Source: Oceanibaculum nanhaiense
GTDB taxonomy: Bacteria; Pseudomonadota; Alphaproteobacteria; Oceanibaculales; Oceanibaculaceae
Reading direction: 5' to 3'
Assembly (NCBI RefSeq): GCF_002148795.1
Contig: NZ_MPOB01000005.1
Location: 301,023-365,022 of the forward strand
DNA: 64,000 bases
Within the stretch, counting starts at the first letter, position 1. The number at the start of each line of letters is the position of its first letter. The notes beneath the pieces are model-generated. The model was not told the DNA's origin. It made no database searches and saw only the letters and a program-made list of their open reading frames with translations. Below are positions 9,655 through 18,391 of this stretch, piece by piece. Made by a program: the position numbers and the translations under genes.

Positions 9655-10152
9655 TTATCCTCCGGCCCGGTTGGCGGGCGCCCAGTTGGCGGGTGCAGTG
9701 GCGGCGGGAAAGCCACCAGTCTGCCGCAGTGCCTCGCCCAGCACCATAGCGGCTGCCTGCGCGACATTGATCGAACGCAAGTCCGGCAGCAAGGGGATGA
9801 CCAGACGGGCATCGGCAGCCTCGTGCACCTCCTCCGGCACACCGCTGCTTTCCCTGCCGAGAATCAGGATATCGTCCGGCCGGAAGGCGAAATCGGGATA
9901 GGGTGTGGCGCCCTTCGTCGTCAGCAACACCAGCCGGCCGGGCGCGCGGTCGGCCTGGAACCGCTCCCAGGAGGCATGGCGGATAAGCGTCAGCCGGTCG
10001 ATATAGTCCATGCCGGCGCGCCGCATCCGCTTGTCGTCGATGATGAAGCCGGCAGGCTCTATCAGGTCCACCGGGACCCCCAGACAGGCGCCCAGACGCA
10101 TGATGCTGCCTGCGTTTTGTGGTATATCCGGTTGAAACAGGGCAAGGTGCAT
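9655..10152 (-). CDS. trmL: tRNA (cytidine(34)-2'-O)-methyltransferase
   Basis: A SPOUT-class methyltransferase that 2'-O-methylates the wobble base of tRNA-Leu isoacceptors. The protein is 165 aa and starts [19 protein letters not shown], matching family N-termini. The knot-forming SAM motifs [14 protein letters not shown] and [19 protein letters not shown] are present. The frame extends 13 residues further upstream to 10191, but that extension is not family-like, so the ATG at 10152 is chosen. It is divergent from petA across a 182-bp promoter region and precedes hemF by 8 bp. Confidence 0.95.
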   Translation of the reverse strand: MHLALFQPDIPQNAGSIMRLGACLGVPVDLIEPAGFIIDDKRMRRAGMDYIDRLTLIRHASWERFQADRAPGRLVLLTTKGATPYPDFAFRPDDILILGRESSGVPEEVHEAADARLVIPLLPDLRSINVAQAAAMVLGEALRQTGGFPAATAPANWAPANRAGG

Positions 10153-10253
10153 GTCAGTAGGTTTTCGCCAGGGCTGTGTTGTGCTTTGCAATCGTGTCGG
10201 ATTGCATTATACCCGACGCGCCCGGCAGGGGTGGGGATCGTGATTGCCGCGAT

Positions 10254-10268
10254 GCGACAGAGTGTCGC
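10254..10268. promoter_or_regulatory. Inverted repeat in the trmL/petA promoter region
   Basis: GCGACA at 10254-10259 and TGTCGC at 10263-10268 form a perfect 6-bp inverted repeat with a 3-bp spacer, 67 bp upstream of petA. The position fits an operator or a promoter-proximal hairpin. No known regulator box is recognised. Confidence 0.3.
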
Positions 10269-10334
10269 GATGTCCCCTGGCGGCACCGTAGTATTTTGTA
10301 AAGCCTGAGAGACAGGCCTGTACGGGGGAAAGTA

Positions 10335-10901
10335 ATGGCGCAAACCGCACAGTCGGGCACCGCAGGCGGCGCACATGGTGCGCACGGCGAAGGCACCCGG
10401 CGTGATTTCCTGCATCTGGCGACGGTCGGCGTTGGCGCGGTAGGCGCTGCGGCGATCGCTTGGCCGTTCATTGACCAGTGGAACCCGGCAGCCGATACGC
10501 TGGCCCTGGCCTCCACCGAGGTCGATATCAGCAAGATCGCCGAAGGTCAGGCGATCACGGTCAGCTGGCGCGGCAAGCCGGTCTTCATCCGTCACCGCAC
10601 CGCGGTGGAGATCGAAGAGGCAACGGCCGTTCCGCTGGGCGATCTGCCGGACCCGCAGGCCGATACCGCCCGTGTCGAGAAGCCGGAATGGCTGGTCGTC
10701 GTCGGCGTGTGCACGCATCTGGGCTGCATTCCGCTGGGCCAGAGCTCGACCCAGCCGCGCGGCGAGTTTGGCGGCTGGTTCTGCCCGTGCCACGGATCGC
10801 ACTACGATACGTCGGGACGCATCCGCAAGGGGCCTGCGCCGGAGAACCTGCCGGTTCCCGCGTATGAGTTCCTGAGCGACACCCGTATCCGCATCGGCTA
10901 G
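10335..10901 (+). CDS. petA: Ubiquinol-cytochrome c reductase iron-sulfur (Rieske) subunit
   Basis: Rieske subunit of cytochrome bc1 (complex III), passing electrons from ubiquinol to cytochrome c1. It has 188 aa. A twin-arginine export motif (TRRDFLHL, residues 21-28) precedes a single membrane anchor at about 29-46. The 2Fe-2S ligands are in CTHLGC (126-131) and CPCHGS (150-155). The ATG at 10335 follows a GGGGGAAAG ribosome binding site. It is the first gene of petABC and is followed 11 bp later by petB. Confidence 0.97.
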   Translation: MAQTAQSGTAGGAHGAHGEGTRRDFLHLATVGVGAVGAAAIAWPFIDQWNPAADTLALASTEVDISKIAEGQAITVSWRGKPVFIRHRTAVEIEEATAVPLGDLPDPQADTARVEKPEWLVVVGVCTHLGCIPLGQSSTQPRGEFGGWFCPCHGSHYDTSGRIRKGPAPENLPVPAYEFLSDTRIRIG

Positions 10902-10912
10902 GAGTTCCCTCG

Positions 10913-12163
10913 ATGAGCGGTTTCACGACGACGAACCCGGTCATTCGGTGGATCGACCACCGGCTGCCGGTTTTCACCTTCATGCACCATGAGCTGCATG
11001 AATACCCGACGCCGAAGAACCTGAATTATTTCTGGAATTTCGGATCGCTGGCCGGCATCACGCTGGTCGTCATGCTGATCACCGGCATCACGCTGGCGAT
11101 GCACTACACGGCGCACACCGACTACGCTTTCGAAAGCGTGGAGCGGATCATGCGCGACGTGAATTATGGCTGGCTGATCCGTTACATCCACATGAACGGC
11201 GCCTCGATGTTCTTCATCGTGGTGTATATCCACATCTTCCGCGGGCTCTATTACGGCTCCTACAAGGCGCCGCGCGAGATCCTCTGGGGTCTGGGCGTGC
11301 TGATCCTGCTGGCGATGATGGCAACCGCCTTCATGGGCTATGTGCTGCCGTGGGGCCAGATGAGCTTCTGGGGCGCCACCGTCATCACCAACCTGTTCTC
11401 GGCCATTCCGCTGATCGGCGAGAGTGTCGTGACCTGGATGTGGGGCGGTTTCTCGGTCGATAATCCGACGCTGAACCGCTTCTTCGCGCTGCACTACCTG
11501 CTGCCCTTCGTGATCGTCGGGCTGGTGGTGCTGCATCTGGTGGCGCTGCACCGCTTCGGTTCGAACAATCCGATCGGCATTGAAGCCAAGGGTCCGCAGG
11601 ACACGATCCCCTTCCATCCGTACTACACGGTGAAGGATTTCTTCGGCCTGTGCGTGTTCTTCCTGCTCTTTGCCGGCTTCGTGTTCTTCGCCCCGAACTA
11701 TATGGGCCATCCGGACAACTACATCCCGGCCAACCCGCTGGTCACGCCGGCGCATATCGTGCCGGAATGGTACTTCCTGCCGTTCTACGCGATCCTGCGC
11801 GCGGTGCCGGACAAGCTGGGCGGCGTGCTGCTGATGTTTGCGGCCATCGCGGTGCTGTTCGTGCTGCCGTGGCTCGACCGGTCGCCGGTGCGCAGCGCCA
11901 AGTTCCGGCCGCTGTACAAGCAGTTCTTCTGGATCCTGCTGCTGGATTGCATCGTGCTGGGCTATATCGGCGCCATGCCGGCTGAGGGCATCTACATCGT
12001 CATCGGCCGTATCGCCACCGCCTACTACTTCATCCACTTCCTGATCATCCTGCCGCTGCTCAGCGTGATCGAACGACCCAAACCCCTGCCGGCCAGCATC
12101 TCCAAGCCGGTGACGGGTTCCGGTTTCGCGTCCGCGCCTGCAGCCCCGATGGAGAAGCAGTAA
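10913..12163 (+). CDS. petB: Cytochrome b subunit of the bc1 complex
   Basis: A 416-aa integral membrane protein with eight predicted transmembrane helices, carrying the Qo and Qi quinone sites. Haem-ligand histidines lie in the helix containing HYTAH / [18 protein letters not shown] and in [20 protein letters not shown]. The Qo-site signature [13 protein letters not shown] is intact at about residue 283. The length matches alphaproteobacterial cytochrome b. Its stop codon overlaps the petC start (TAATG), so translation is coupled. No fusion to c1 is seen, in contrast to the Bradyrhizobium-type fbcH arrangement. Confidence 0.97.
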   Translation: MSGFTTTNPVIRWIDHRLPVFTFMHHELHEYPTPKNLNYFWNFGSLAGITLVVMLITGITLAMHYTAHTDYAFESVERIMRDVNYGWLIRYIHMNGASMFFIVVYIHIFRGLYYGSYKAPREILWGLGVLILLAMMATAFMGYVLPWGQMSFWGATVITNLFSAIPLIGESVVTWMWGGFSVDNPTLNRFFALHYLLPFVIVGLVVLHLVALHRFGSNNPIGIEAKGPQDTIPFHPYYTVKDFFGLCVFFLLFAGFVFFAPNYMGHPDNYIPANPLVTPAHIVPEWYFLPFYAILRAVPDKLGGVLLMFAAIAVLFVLPWLDRSPVRSAKFRPLYKQFFWILLLDCIVLGYIGAMPAEGIYIVIGRIATAYYFIHFLIILPLLSVIERPKPLPASISKPVTGSGFASAPAAPMEKQ

Positions 12164-12930
12164 TGCGTAAGTTCGTATCGCGTAGCCTGACTGCCATCGC
12201 GCTGCTGCTGGCACTGCCGGCCGGGGCCAATGCCGCCGCTGGCGTGGCGGTTCCGAGCCAGGAGTGGAGCTTCTCGGGCATCTTCGGGACCTTCGACCGG
12301 GCAGCCGCACAGCGCGGCTTCCAGGTCTATAAGGAAGTCTGCTCGACCTGCCATGGCGCTTACCATCTGAGCTACCGGAATCTCGCGGATCTCGGCTTCA
12401 ACGAGGCCGAGGTGAAGGCAATCGCCGCTGGCTATACCGTGACGGATGGCCCGAACGACGATGGCGAGATGTTCGAGCGTCCGGCCGAGCCGTCGGACAA
12501 GTTTGCACGGCCCTTCCCCAACGAGAAGGCGGCGCGTTTCGCCAATGGCGGCGCCTATCCGCCGGATCTGTCGCTGATCGTGAAGGCCCGTCCGGGCGGG
12601 GCTGACTATCTCTATGCCCTGCTCACCGGCTATGTGGAGCCGCCGGCCGATGTCACGATGATGGAGGGGATGAACTACAACGCCTACTTCCCCGGCCATC
12701 AGATCGCCATGGCGCAGCCGATCTACCCCGATGGCGTGACCTATGCCGACGGTACCGCGGCGACCATCGAACAGCAGGCCCGTGACATCTCGACCTTCCT
12801 GGCCTGGGCGGCCGAGCCGGAGATGGAGCGCCGCAAGCAGATGGGCATCAGCGTCATGCTGTTCCTGATCGTGCTGACCGGCCTTGCCTATGGCTCGATG
12901 CGCAAGATCTGGGCGGATGTGAAGAAATAA
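12163..12930 (+). CDS. petC: Cytochrome c1
   Basis: A 255-aa membrane-anchored c-type cytochrome of the bc1 complex. A signal peptide ([21 protein letters not shown]-like, cleaved near ANA) leads into the periplasmic domain. The haem attachment motif CSTCH is near residue 58, the axial Met lies near AMAQPIYPDGV, and a C-terminal helix (GISVMLFLIVLTGLAYG) anchors it with a positively charged tail. It overlaps the petB stop by one base and is the last gene of petABC, closed by a strong terminator. Confidence 0.97.
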   Translation: MRKFVSRSLTAIALLLALPAGANAAAGVAVPSQEWSFSGIFGTFDRAAAQRGFQVYKEVCSTCHGAYHLSYRNLADLGFNEAEVKAIAAGYTVTDGPNDDGEMFERPAEPSDKFARPFPNEKAARFANGGAYPPDLSLIVKARPGGADYLYALLTGYVEPPADVTMMEGMNYNAYFPGHQIAMAQPIYPDGVTYADGTAATIEQQARDISTFLAWAAEPEMERRKQMGISVMLFLIVLTGLAYGSMRKIWADVKK

Positions 12931-12953
12931 GCATTCCGCTTCATGACGGAAGG

Positions 12954-12981
12954 AAAGGGCGCCGGTGACGGCGCCCTTTTC
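12954..12981 (+). terminator. Rho-independent terminator of petABC
   Basis: A 10-bp perfect stem (AAAGGGCGCC at 12954-12963 with GGCGCCCTTT at 12970-12979), a 6-nt loop and a short T tract, 24 bp after petC. Confidence 0.85.
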
Positions 12982-13058
12982 GTTTGGTGTTGCCGTACTT
13001 GATCCGCTGGTCAGGAGCGACCAAACTGCGGCGCCTGCGATATCTGAGGAGCAAGGGA

Positions 13059-13943
13059 ATGGCTGAATCGGCACAGCCGATGATTGGCATTATCGGCGGC
13101 AGCGGCGTCTATGATCTGGACGGGCTTAGCGACAAGGAATGGCGCAGTGTGGCCTCGCCCTGGGGCCAGCCTTCGGACCAGCTGCTGTTCGCCAACCTGG
13201 ACGGGGTGCCGGTCGTGTTCCTGCCGCGCCATGGGCGGGGTCATCCGCTGAGCCCCTCCAGCATCAATTACCGCGCCAATATCGACGCGCTGAAGCGTGC
13301 CGGCGTCACCGAAATCCTGTCGGTCAGCGCCGTGGGCAGTCTGCGCGAGGATCTGGAACCCGGCACCTTCGTGCTGGTTGATCAGTTCATCGACCGCACC
13401 TTCGCGCGCGAGAAGAGCTTCTTCGGCCAGGGCTGCGTCGCCCATGTCTCGGTCGCGCATCCGGTCTGCGGCCGGCTGGGCGGGCATTTGCTGGATGCGG
13501 CGACGGAAACCGGCATCCGCCTTGTCGATGGCGGCACCTATCTCGCGATGGAGGGGCTGCAATTCTCCACCAAGGCGGAATCCAAGCTCTATCGCAGCTG
13601 GGGCTGCGATGTGATCGGCATGACCAACATGCCCGAGGCCAAACTCGCCCGCGAGGCGGAACTGTGCTACGCCAGCGTCGCCATGGTGACGGATTTCGAT
13701 TGCTGGCACCCCGACCACGACCATGTGACGGTGGAGCAGGTGGTGAAGGTGCTGCTGTCCAACGCCGACAAGGCCCGCGCGCTGGTGAAGGCGGCGATCC
13801 CCCGGCTGAAGGGGCGCGAGGAGGCCTGCGAGAAAGGCTGCCACCACGCCCTGGACCACGCCATCATCACCGCGCCGGAGAGCCGCGATGCCACCCTGGT
13901 GGCGAAGCTGGACGCCGTCGCGGGGCGGGCGCTGCGGGGCTAG
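13059..13943 (+). CDS. mtnP: S-methyl-5'-thioadenosine phosphorylase
   Basis: Phosphorolyses methylthioadenosine to adenine and methylthioribose-1-phosphate, which MtnA then isomerises in methionine salvage. It has 294 aa. The purine nucleoside phosphorylase family II signature begins GIIGGSGVYDLDG, the phosphate loop region reads FLPRHGRGH, and the substrate segment reads GMTNMPEAKLAREAELCY. The ATG at 13059 has an AGGAG ribosome binding site. An in-frame extension to 12984 lies over the petC terminator region and is rejected. It is convergent with the DUF1428 gene, with 3 bp between stop codons. Confidence 0.95.
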   Translation: MAESAQPMIGIIGGSGVYDLDGLSDKEWRSVASPWGQPSDQLLFANLDGVPVVFLPRHGRGHPLSPSSINYRANIDALKRAGVTEILSVSAVGSLREDLEPGTFVLVDQFIDRTFAREKSFFGQGCVAHVSVAHPVCGRLGGHLLDAATETGIRLVDGGTYLAMEGLQFSTKAESKLYRSWGCDVIGMTNMPEAKLAREAELCYASVAMVTDFDCWHPDHDHVTVEQVVKVLLSNADKARALVKAAIPRLKGREEACEKGCHHALDHAIITAPESRDATLVAKLDAVAGRALRG

Positions 13944-13946
13944 AGG

Positions 13947-14300
13947 CTACAGGTCCAGGATCGGCACGAAGCCGCCGAAGATCATGCGCTTGCCGTCGAA
14001 CGGCATATCAACGGTCATGTCCTTCATCCGCGGGTCGTTCATCATCTTGTGCATGGCCGTATCGCGTACCTCCTTCGAGGGGTATTCGAACCAGCTGAAC
14101 ACGACCACTTCATCATCCTTGGCCTTTACCGCGCCGCGGAAGTCGGTGACGGTGCCCTCCCGAACATCGTCGCCCCAGCACTCGACCATGCGGCTGACGC
14201 CGAATTCCTTCAACAGCGCACCGGCCAGGGTGGCATGCTCGATATAGGCCTGCTTGTTGGCGGCTGGCACGGCGCAGACGAAACCTTCCACATATTTCAT
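13947..14300 (-). CDS. DUF1428 domain-containing protein
   Basis: A 117-aa protein beginning MKYVEGFVCAVP and ending MIFGGFVPILDL, typical of DUF1428, a dimeric alpha-beta-barrel (ferredoxin-like) family without an established reaction. Conserved pieces are ECWGDDV, VVFSWFEYPSKEVRD and MPFDGKRMIFGGF. The start at 14300 matches the family; a frame extension to 14336 would run into the operator palindrome. It is probably the only gene, or the first gene, controlled by that palindrome, which ends 21 bp upstream of the start codon. Confidence 0.88.
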   Translation of the reverse strand: MKYVEGFVCAVPAANKQAYIEHATLAGALLKEFGVSRMVECWGDDVREGTVTDFRGAVKAKDDEVVVFSWFEYPSKEVRDTAMHKMMNDPRMKDMTVDMPFDGKRMIFGGFVPILDL

Positions 14301-14320
14301 TCTCGTTCTCCCTGATGCGA

Positions 14321-14342
14321 TATAAGTTGATATCAACTTATA
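14321..14342. promoter_or_regulatory. Perfect 22-bp palindrome, likely operator
   Basis: The core AAGTTGATATCAACTT is flanked by TAT and ATA to make a perfect 22-bp palindrome. It lies 21 bp upstream of the DUF1428 gene and 39 bp downstream of the dienelactone hydrolase stop. Its AT-richness stands out from the GC-rich surroundings. The size and symmetry suit a dimeric repressor of the MarR, TetR or ArsR type, although no regulator gene is adjacent. It is not an FNR box, which needs a 4-bp spacer between TTGAT and ATCAA. Confidence 0.6.
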
Positions 14343-14380
14343 TGCACACTGTCAAAGCCCCGGATGGAAGGGTGCGAAAA

Positions 14381-15058
14381 TCAGCCGATATGCTGGGTGA
14401 AGAAAGCCATCGTGCGCTCGCGGGCGATGCGCGCGCTGGTCGGTTCATAGGAGCCACGGGCATCGCAGTTGAAGCCGTGATCGGCAGGATAGATATGGAT
14501 CGCGGCCTGCGGCTGCGCCTTGCGGATCTGGTCCACATCGCTGAGCGGGATGCCCTTGTCGGCCTCGCCGAAATGCATCAGCAGCGGGGCGTTGGCCGCC
14601 TCATCCTTGAACGGCACGATCTGCCCGCCGTAATAGACCACAGAGGCCTGTACCGGCAGGCGCGTTGCGCACAGGAAAGAGATCGAGCCGCCCCAGCAAT
14701 AACCGACCGTGCCGACCTTGCCGGCGGCGGACGCGGCCTCCACGGATGCCGCCATGTCCAGCATCACCTGTTCCCAGCTGACCTTGGACCGCAACTCCCG
14801 CCCGCGCGCCACCCCATCCGGGTCGTAGCCCAGCTCGACCTTGCGCTCGGTGCGGTCGAACAGGGCGGGCGACACGCACAGATAGCCATCGGCGGCGAAG
14901 CCGTCGCAGACACTGCGGATATGCGGGTTCACGCCGAAGATTTCCTGGATGACGACCAGCCCGCCCTTCGGCTTGCCGGCCGGCCCGGCCATGTAGGCGT
15001 CGAATTTATGGCCATCGGCGGCGGTCAGTTCGATCTGCTGCTTCATCGTCTCGCTCAT
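14381..15058 (-). CDS. Dienelactone hydrolase family protein
   Basis: A 225-aa alpha/beta hydrolase of the carboxymethylenebutenolidase family. The Cys nucleophile sits in GYCWGG (Cys121), with Asp167 in HFGEADKGI and His194 in PADHGFNC completing a Cys-Asp-His triad. IQEIFGVN near residue 37 supplies the Glu that activates the Cys in dienelactone hydrolase. Members act on cyclic diene lactones from aromatic breakdown, but many chromosomal homologues have unknown ester substrates, and no other aromatic-degradation gene is near. The start at 15058 has a GGAG site. It lies upstream of the palindrome and DUF1428 gene on the same strand. Confidence 0.9.
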   Translation of the reverse strand: MSETMKQQIELTAADGHKFDAYMAGPAGKPKGGLVVIQEIFGVNPHIRSVCDGFAADGYLCVSPALFDRTERKVELGYDPDGVARGRELRSKVSWEQVMLDMAASVEAASAAGKVGTVGYCWGGSISFLCATRLPVQASVVYYGGQIVPFKDEAANAPLLMHFGEADKGIPLSDVDQIRKAQPQAAIHIYPADHGFNCDARGSYEPTSARIARERTMAFFTQHIG

Positions 15059-15151
15059 CGCGTCAGCTCCTGCGGCGGGAAAGATTTGGCGGCAGGGTAA
15101 GGCAAAGCCCCGGATAAAGGAAGAAAGCGAGGGCCGGGGGCGGTAAGGGGA

Positions 15152-16441
15152 CTATTTCCGCTTCAGCAGTTTCCGCAAGCGCAGCAGAAGCTGGGCAAGC
15201 AGGCTCTGACGCGGCCGGCCGGGCTGGATGTGCCAGTTCGTCCAGACGCGCCGTATGGCCTCCTGCGCGATGGCGGGGCGGCCGGTTGCGGCGCCACTCT
15301 CCAGCCGGTCGGTCAACGCAGCAGCCAGCGCGTCGGCGGTTGGTGCGAACAGCAGGCGGTCACGATCCTCCGGGGCGATCAGTTCCGCGACACCGCCGAC
15401 ATCGGCGGCAAGGAAGGGGATACCGTCGAGCAGGCATTCCAGCACGGTGCAGGGCGAATTCTCGATCAGCGACGGCATGATGGCGAGCCTGCCGGGCACG
15501 GCCAGGAAGGCCAGCGCGTCGGCGCTGTCGAGATCGCTGACGAAGCCGGTTTCGACCAGCCAGCCGGCGGCGCGCGCGGCGACATAGTCCCGCCCCTCCG
15601 TGCCTTCGATGGGTGTCGATTTGCCGAGGAAGGTGATTTTCAGCCCGTCATGCCGGGCGAGAATTCCGTTTGCCGCCAACCGGTCCAGCGCGTCGCAGAA
15701 CAGCAGCACGCCCTTGCGCGGTTCCAGCCGTCCGAAGAAGACCAGCTCCGTCACCGGCAGGCCATGCTGCGATTCCGGCGTTTTGGCGTCTCGGCTGCGG
15801 GGCAGCAGATTCTGCTGCACATAATGCCGCTGCGGCAGCCGCCAGCCGCGCGCCTCCATCCAGCCCAGCAGATACTGGCTGGGGGCGATCAGCACATCCG
15901 CCTGCTCGATGGCATAGCGCTCGATGCGCTCCTGCTCCGGATCGTCCGGCAGGCCGTTGCCCTCCGCCGCCCAGGCGCTCGGGCCGTGCGCGCCCACCAC
16001 CAGCAGCGTATCGACGAAACCCTGGCCCATCCGCATGGCGCGGATCGCTTCGTGCCCCAGCCCTATCCAGTCGTGAAAATGTACGATATCGGCGCGTTCG
16101 CCGGCCAGCCAGCCGGCAATCTGGAAGGACAGCGCCAGCGGGCTGCGGTCCCGGTAGGCATCAGGATTGAGGAAGGCGAGGCGGATGCCGCGCCGGTCGT
16201 AGAGATCGGCCCAGCGGTCCTGCCGGTCTTCCTGCTGCATCGTGCCGGCCAGATCGACGAACAACACGGTGACTTGGTGCCTGGCCTCCGCCAGCGCCTC
16301 GGCGAGGCCGGTCAGCGCCGTGGCGATCCCGCCATTCCTTACCGGCCCCAATATCTCGGCGGTGACGATGACGATGCGTTGCGGCGGTGCTTTCTGCGCC
16401 TCCGCCGGAATATCATCGGCCAGCAGCGGATAGCGCGTCAT
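15152..16441 (-). CDS. Glycosyltransferase family 4 protein
   Basis: A 429-aa GT-B retaining glycosyltransferase. The N-terminal domain has VRNGGIATALTGLAEAL (acceptor side) and HFHDWIGLGHEAIRAM. The C-terminal donor domain has LVFFGRLEPRKGVLLFCDAL and the EX7E-like ENSPCTVLECLLDGIPFLA. Donor sugar and acceptor are unknown. Its start overlaps the stop of the upstream sulfotransferase gene (ATGA), and the ABC-2 permease lies one gene further up, so it belongs to a three-gene surface-glycan unit. The C-terminus is strongly basic (LRLRKLLKRK), which could help membrane association. Confidence 0.88.
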   Translation of the reverse strand: MTRYPLLADDIPAEAQKAPPQRIVIVTAEILGPVRNGGIATALTGLAEALAEARHQVTVLFVDLAGTMQQEDRQDRWADLYDRRGIRLAFLNPDAYRDRSPLALSFQIAGWLAGERADIVHFHDWIGLGHEAIRAMRMGQGFVDTLLVVGAHGPSAWAAEGNGLPDDPEQERIERYAIEQADVLIAPSQYLLGWMEARGWRLPQRHYVQQNLLPRSRDAKTPESQHGLPVTELVFFGRLEPRKGVLLFCDALDRLAANGILARHDGLKITFLGKSTPIEGTEGRDYVAARAAGWLVETGFVSDLDSADALAFLAVPGRLAIMPSLIENSPCTVLECLLDGIPFLAADVGGVAELIAPEDRDRLLFAPTADALAAALTDRLESGAATGRPAIAQEAIRRVWTNWHIQPGRPRQSLLAQLLLRLRKLLKRK

Positions 16442-17301
16442 GCGGCGGCGGTTCCGTCGGGGCGTGCAGCGGCGCGGCGGTCGGCGGCGGCCGCCCGGTC
16501 TAGCAGGGCGGCGATGCGGGCTTCCGGCTCACGGCCGCCAATCATCGCCCGCAGGCATTCCGCCGTTGCCACGGTGAAAGGGGCAAGGCGCAGCGGGGCC
16601 GCGTGTGTGCGGCGCAAGGCCGGGTCGATGGCGGCGCGCACGGCGGCCAGTGCCGCGTCGGCCGCCTGTGGCTGTCCGAGAAATTCAGCCAGCGCCGCCG
16701 CCTGGGTTTCCGGCTGGTCCAGCCAGGCATCGTAATCGACGACGAGGCGCGGCGCGCCGGCGCTGCCGGCCAGTGCTTCCAGATAGCTGCGCCGCCACAG
16801 TGCCTCTGCATCCGCCGGGGCGACCCGGCCCTTGTCGGCGAAGGAGGCTGTCACGATGGCGGGGTCGCGCAGACTGATGAGATAGCGTGCCTCCAGCCCG
16901 CGCTTTGCCAGCAGCCGGCGCCACAGCGGCAGCAGGCGGACGGTGCGCGGGTCCTTGAAGCCCCAGGGCCGGTTGCTGCTCCGGGCGGCGGCCAGTTCGC
17001 GGTCGAGGATCGCGCCCAGCGCCTCGGCGATGCGGGTGATCTCCGGCAGGCTCCAGGCTTCGGGCGGGATCGGCAGATGGCTTTGCGGCGTGCCCCAGTG
17101 CCGGCCGAGCCGGTGGAGCGCCTCGTCCTGCAATTCGACGATGCCGGCATGTTCCCAGTAATCATAGGCGGGCTTCGCCTCGAAACTGTCGCGGGTCAGC
17201 ACCTCGGGCCCCAGTTCCAGCCCCAGCAGGGCGGCCAGCCGCGCCAGCAGCGAGGTGCCGCTGTTGTGCATGCCGAGAATGAAGGTGACGGGGGCGGTCA
17301 T
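16438..17301 (-). CDS. Sulfotransferase-like P-loop protein
   Basis: A 287-aa protein beginning with a PAPS-type P-loop, FILGMHNSGTSLLARL (residues 7-22), the 5'-phosphosulfate loop of sulfotransferases. FKDPRTVRLLPLW and a later RDPAIVTASF segment fit the 3'-phosphate-binding region. It probably transfers sulfate from PAPS to a sugar, though some family members have unknown substrates. It lies between the ABC-2 permease gene (21 bp upstream) and the GT4 gene (4-bp overlap), which suggests that the glycan being made or exported is sulfated. It differs clearly in sequence from the other two sulfotransferases at 18.4-20.0 kb. Confidence 0.78.
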   Translation of the reverse strand: MTAPVTFILGMHNSGTSLLARLAALLGLELGPEVLTRDSFEAKPAYDYWEHAGIVELQDEALHRLGRHWGTPQSHLPIPPEAWSLPEITRIAEALGAILDRELAAARSSNRPWGFKDPRTVRLLPLWRRLLAKRGLEARYLISLRDPAIVTASFADKGRVAPADAEALWRRSYLEALAGSAGAPRLVVDYDAWLDQPETQAAALAEFLGQPQAADAALAAVRAAIDPALRRTHAAPLRLAPFTVATAECLRAMIGGREPEARIAALLDRAAAADRRAAARPDGTAAA

Positions 17302-17322
17302 GGCACGGCTCTCGGGAAGGCT

Positions 17323-18210
17323 CTAGAGAATGTCGGCGAAGCTCTTGCGGGTGCGCGCGAACCAGTAATAGCCGATCCAGGCGACAATGAGGCCGGCGAG
17401 AAAATGCCAGCCCAGCAGGGTCCAGTCGGGCAGCGTGCCGAAAATCAGCACGGCACGCATCTGCTCCACCGGGATGGTCAGCGGGTTCAGCAGGATCAGC
17501 TTCTGGAAAAGGACCGGCAGCCGTTCTACCGGAAACAGGATCGGGCTGATGAACAGCAGGATCATCGCCAGCGGCCCGGTCGCCTGCGCGATGTCACGGA
17601 AATACAGGCCAGTCGAGGCCAGGAACCAGGACACGCCCGCCGCCATCAGCACCAGCGATGCCAGCGTCAGCGGCGCCAGCAGCGCGGTCCAGGGCAGGCT
17701 GCCGAACACCGCCAGCGCTGCCAGCAGCAGCACACCGAGCCCGACCACGAGATGGAACAGGGCGGAGGCGACCACGACCCAGGGCAGCACCTCCAGCGGG
17801 AACACCACACGCTTCACCAGATTGGAATGCTGGTGCAGCAGCGTCGGTGCGCGCACCAGACATTCGATCAGGAAAGTGTGCAGTATCAGGCCGCTGAACA
17901 GCACCACGGCGAAGCCCAGCTTGCCGCCGCCGGCGCCGCTCTCCGCCTCGATGCCCCAGCGCGCCTCGAAGATATAGCCGAACACCAGCGTATAGATGGC
18001 CAGCTGCAGCAGCGGGTTGGCGAAGGACCAGAACAGCCCCAGCACCGAGCCGCGATAGCGCGACCGCACCTCCTGCATCGCCATCTGGCCAATCAACTGG
18101 CGATGGCGGATCAGGCTGCCAAATACGCCGGCAGGTGCGCGCAGCAGGCGCGAGCGCAGGATCGCCGGCCTTTCGGGGCTGGTCTGGTCTGGTCGGGCGG
18201 GCAGGCTCAC
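17323..18210 (-). CDS. ABC-2 type polysaccharide export permease
   Basis: A 295-aa inner-membrane protein of the Wzm/KpsM class, with a cytosolic N-terminus, an amphipathic segment containing QEVRSRYRGSVLGLFWSFANPLL (the signature of ABC polysaccharide exporters, spanning about residues 46-68) and about six transmembrane helices. It would export an undecaprenol- or lipid-linked polysaccharide across the inner membrane with an ATPase (Wzt/KpsT). No ATPase gene is adjacent, so the partner must be encoded elsewhere. It is the first gene of the permease-sulfotransferase-GT4 set and is divergent from the sulfotransferase at 18392 across 181 bp, in which I see no clear feature. Confidence 0.88.
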   Translation of the reverse strand: MSLPARPDQTSPERPAILRSRLLRAPAGVFGSLIRHRQLIGQMAMQEVRSRYRGSVLGLFWSFANPLLQLAIYTLVFGYIFEARWGIEAESGAGGGKLGFAVVLFSGLILHTFLIECLVRAPTLLHQHSNLVKRVVFPLEVLPWVVVASALFHLVVGLGVLLLAALAVFGSLPWTALLAPLTLASLVLMAAGVSWFLASTGLYFRDIAQATGPLAMILLFISPILFPVERLPVLFQKLILLNPLTIPVEQMRAVLIFGTLPDWTLLGWHFLAGLIVAWIGYYWFARTRKSFADIL

Positions 18211-18391
18211 TGATGCCGATCCTTACCGTTTGCCGGGCGCAAAGCGTGGTTGCTTGCGGCCATGCATAGGCCGAGCGCGGCGCGATGGCAAGGCAGGAGG
18301 CGGGCAATTGCCCTTCCCCTGATGCGCGGAGCGGGTTAAACCCGGACGCTGAACCGTCACCGATTGCCAACAGCCGGGACCGCCGCCCGCC

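Noticed and set aside
14321-14342. FNR/Anr box upstream of the DUF1428 gene
   Set aside because: The FNR consensus needs TTGAT-N4-ATCAA; here TTGAT and ATCAA are directly joined.
16603-18213. Plus-strand frame (536 codons) opposite the sulfotransferase and ABC-2 permease genes
   Set aside because: No domain, Gln/Arg/His-rich, and it covers motifs of the real genes on the other strand.
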